The position numbers and the translations under genes were made by a program. Under the pieces are notes generated by a model. The model ran no database searches, was not told where the DNA came from, and worked only from the letters and a program-made list of their open reading frames with translations. Positions 62,905 to 64,000 of a DNA stretch of 64,000 nucleotides are shown here, piece after piece (within the stretch, counting starts at the first letter, position 1; each line of letters starts with the position of its first letter). Source of the stretch: Bacillus proteolyticus (GTDB taxonomy: Bacteria; Bacillota; Bacilli; Bacillales; Bacillaceae_G); the NCBI RefSeq assembly GCF_001884065.1, contig NZ_MACH01000092.1, positions 1 through 64,000 of the forward strand, read 5' to 3'.

Positions 62905-63062
62905 ATGAAAAATTACTAGCAAGTCTATGTGTAAGTTTAACATGAGTCATTATACAGTTTAGCATTTCTAATGCAAGCGACAAAAAAATAGAGAGAAAAC
63001 AGGAAGGGAGAGTTATTAATTACGTAGCTAAACGAAAAGGAATGGATGCTTACAAGGATTAA
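62905..63062 (+). pseudogene. Remnant of a small secreted-protein gene
   Basis: After an AAAGGAA ribosome site and ATG the first frame stops at once (MKNY). One base earlier the frame reads LLASLCVSLT, a stop, then VIIQFSISNASDKKIERKQE and a basic end to a stop at 63060-63062. With one base restored and the stop removed this is a signal peptide with an A-S-D type cleavage site and a short mature part. The signal resembles that of the B. cereus metallo-beta-lactamase II (KVGLCVSLLGTTQFVS...SVQAS), but the similarity is too short to prove. Confidence 0.45.
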
Positions 63063-63165
63063 GCAAAAAATTGAGGCGATATTTATAACCGATTATCGGT
63101 ATCTAATATATAAGGAATGCTTTTAGTATTTGTAGCAATCCCTGAAAGGATTAAATGGAGGATTT

Positions 63166-64000
63166 ATGATAAAACAAAAAGGAAATAAGCAGAAAACATA
63201 TATATCTATTCGATTAAATATAATGTTCCTTTGCATCTTTCTGCTATTCTCGGCTATTATTATGCAGCTAGGAAAGGTACAAATTGTTGAAGGAGAGGCT
63301 TATAAGAACCAAGTGGAAAACAGTCAAAATGAAACAACTAGTATTCCGGTTCCACGTGGACAAATTCTAGACCGAGAAGGAAAAATGGTTGTTAATAATC
63401 GATCTCTTCGTACGATTACGTATACAAGGGTGAAGGGGATAACGAGTGAAGACATTTTAAAAACAGCAAAAGACTTGGCGAAAGTACTTGAAATGCCCGA
63501 ACAAGATATAAATAAATTAACAGATATCGATAAAAAAGATTTTTGGATGCAATTGAATACAAAACGTGCGGAATCAAAGATTACTAAAAAAGACATAGGA
63601 AAGTTTAAAGAAAAGGGAATAGAGGGAAAAGAGCTAGACAAAAAAATTGAAGATTTAAGACGAAGTCGTGTGACAGAAGTGGAATTGGCAGAATTAACAG
63701 CACAAGACTTAAAGGTGTTGGCTATTAAAAGTAAAATGAGTTCAGGTTATCAACTGACACCACAAATTATTAAAAAAGATGTAACAGATCAAGAGTATGC
63801 GCGCATAAGTGAAAACCTTGCGGAGTTTCCAGGAGTAGATGCAACAGTTGATTGGGAACGTAATTATGTAAATGGTAATTTATTTCGTTCCGTGTTAGGT
63901 AATATTACAAGTAGTGAAGAAGGATTACCGAAAGAAAACTTAGATTCTTATTTGGTACGTGGATATAACCGTAATGATCGTGTAGGAAAAAGTTATATTG
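63166..64000 (+). CDS. Class B penicillin-binding protein, N-terminal part (runs off the window)
   Basis: The first 278 codons of a PBP continue to the window edge without a stop. An N-terminal membrane helix (NIMFLCIFLLFSAIIMQLGK) is followed by PVPRGQILDREGKMVVNNRS, the conserved start of the class B dimerisation domain, and YLVRGYNRNDRVGKSYI, the spot before the transpeptidase domain. It resembles the elongation-type PBPs PbpA/PbpH of B. subtilis. GGAGG precedes the ATG. It lies downstream of a SigP-type promoter. The catalytic motifs are beyond position 64000. Confidence 0.88.
   Translation, partial: MIKQKGNKQKTYISIRLNIMFLCIFLLFSAIIMQLGKVQIVEGEAYKNQVENSQNETTSIPVPRGQILDREGKMVVNNRSLRTITYTRVKGITSEDILKTAKDLAKVLEMPEQDINKLTDIDKKDFWMQLNTKRAESKITKKDIGKFKEKGIEGKELDKKIEDLRRSRVTEVELAELTAQDLKVLAIKSKMSSGYQLTPQIIKKDVTDQEYARISENLAEFPGVDATVDWERNYVNGNLFRSVLGNITSSEEGLPKENLDSYLVRGYNRNDRVGKSYI

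Overview
The window is about 64 kb of AT-rich Gram-positive DNA that fits a Bacillus cereus group chromosome (B. cereus / B. thuringiensis / B. anthracis relatives). Three things point there: exosporium collagen-like and DUF4183 proteins, several copies of a ~155-bp repeat that I identify as bcr1, and a sigP-rsiP beta-lactam-response locus. I see no rRNA, tRNA, CRISPR array, prophage or complete insertion sequence. The stretch is accessory-like chromosome with many short operons, each closed by a clear stem-loop terminator.

Layout. 0.3-9.0 kb: a LysR regulator divergent from a MOSC protein, a GNAT enzyme, a heterodimeric ABC exporter with a tiny leader ORF, and a LysE exporter divergent from its probable XRE-cupin regulator. 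9.4-13.2 kb: a spore-surface island holding a DUF4183 exosporium gene broken by bcr1, an intact DUF4183 gene, a collagen-like protein with a BclB-type C-terminal domain, a small Ser-rich protein and a cupin. 13.6-21.2 kb: an RSH protein with a dead synthetase domain, an ECF41-type sigma factor in an operon with an oxidoreductase behind a recognisable ECF41 promoter, an O-methyltransferase, and a TelA-family pair. 21.2-27.7 kb: a cell-wall or amino-sugar block (YngK-like glycosidase, PTS IIB/IIC, AnmK, a BadF-type sugar kinase) followed by PlsY. 27.8-34.4 kb: a GNAT-aminotransferase fusion, threonine dehydratase, an MBL-fold hydrolase and a DEAD-box helicase. 34.6-39.7 kb: a TetR-MFS-ABC efflux operon with two matching operators. 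39.7-45 kb: methyltransferases, a VOC protein, an eroded TPP-dependent decarboxylase, MarR and GpmA.

45.2-48 kb is a toxin region. A SpoIISA-like membrane toxin is followed by two related small ORFs. That segment of about 275 bp is duplicated on the far side of a convergent pair made of a WXG-type protein and a small membrane protein. 48-56.6 kb: PepD, two tiny membrane peptides, a secreted protein, a Vat/CatB-like acetyltransferase with a leader peptide and attenuator hairpin, a D-Ala-D-Ala carboxypeptidase, an acyltransferase and an SGNH hydrolase.

52.5-64 kb forms the most coherent system. An ECF sigma/anti-sigma pair (SigP-RsiP type) sits among four penicillin-binding proteins. Four sites share exactly GGAAC-N18-GTCTAT: one precedes the sigma operon, and the others precede the carboxypeptidase, a MecA-like class B PBP and a second class B PBP at the window end. 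I read these as a local SigP regulon in which beta-lactam stress induces replacement PBPs. The class B PBP at 61022-62782 lacks such a promoter and is a candidate constitutive sensor. A bcr1 copy lies in the 5' leader of the MecA-like PBP, and a decayed secreted-protein gene lies downstream of another of these promoters. Functions are inferred from motifs and gene order read by eye; no database search was run.
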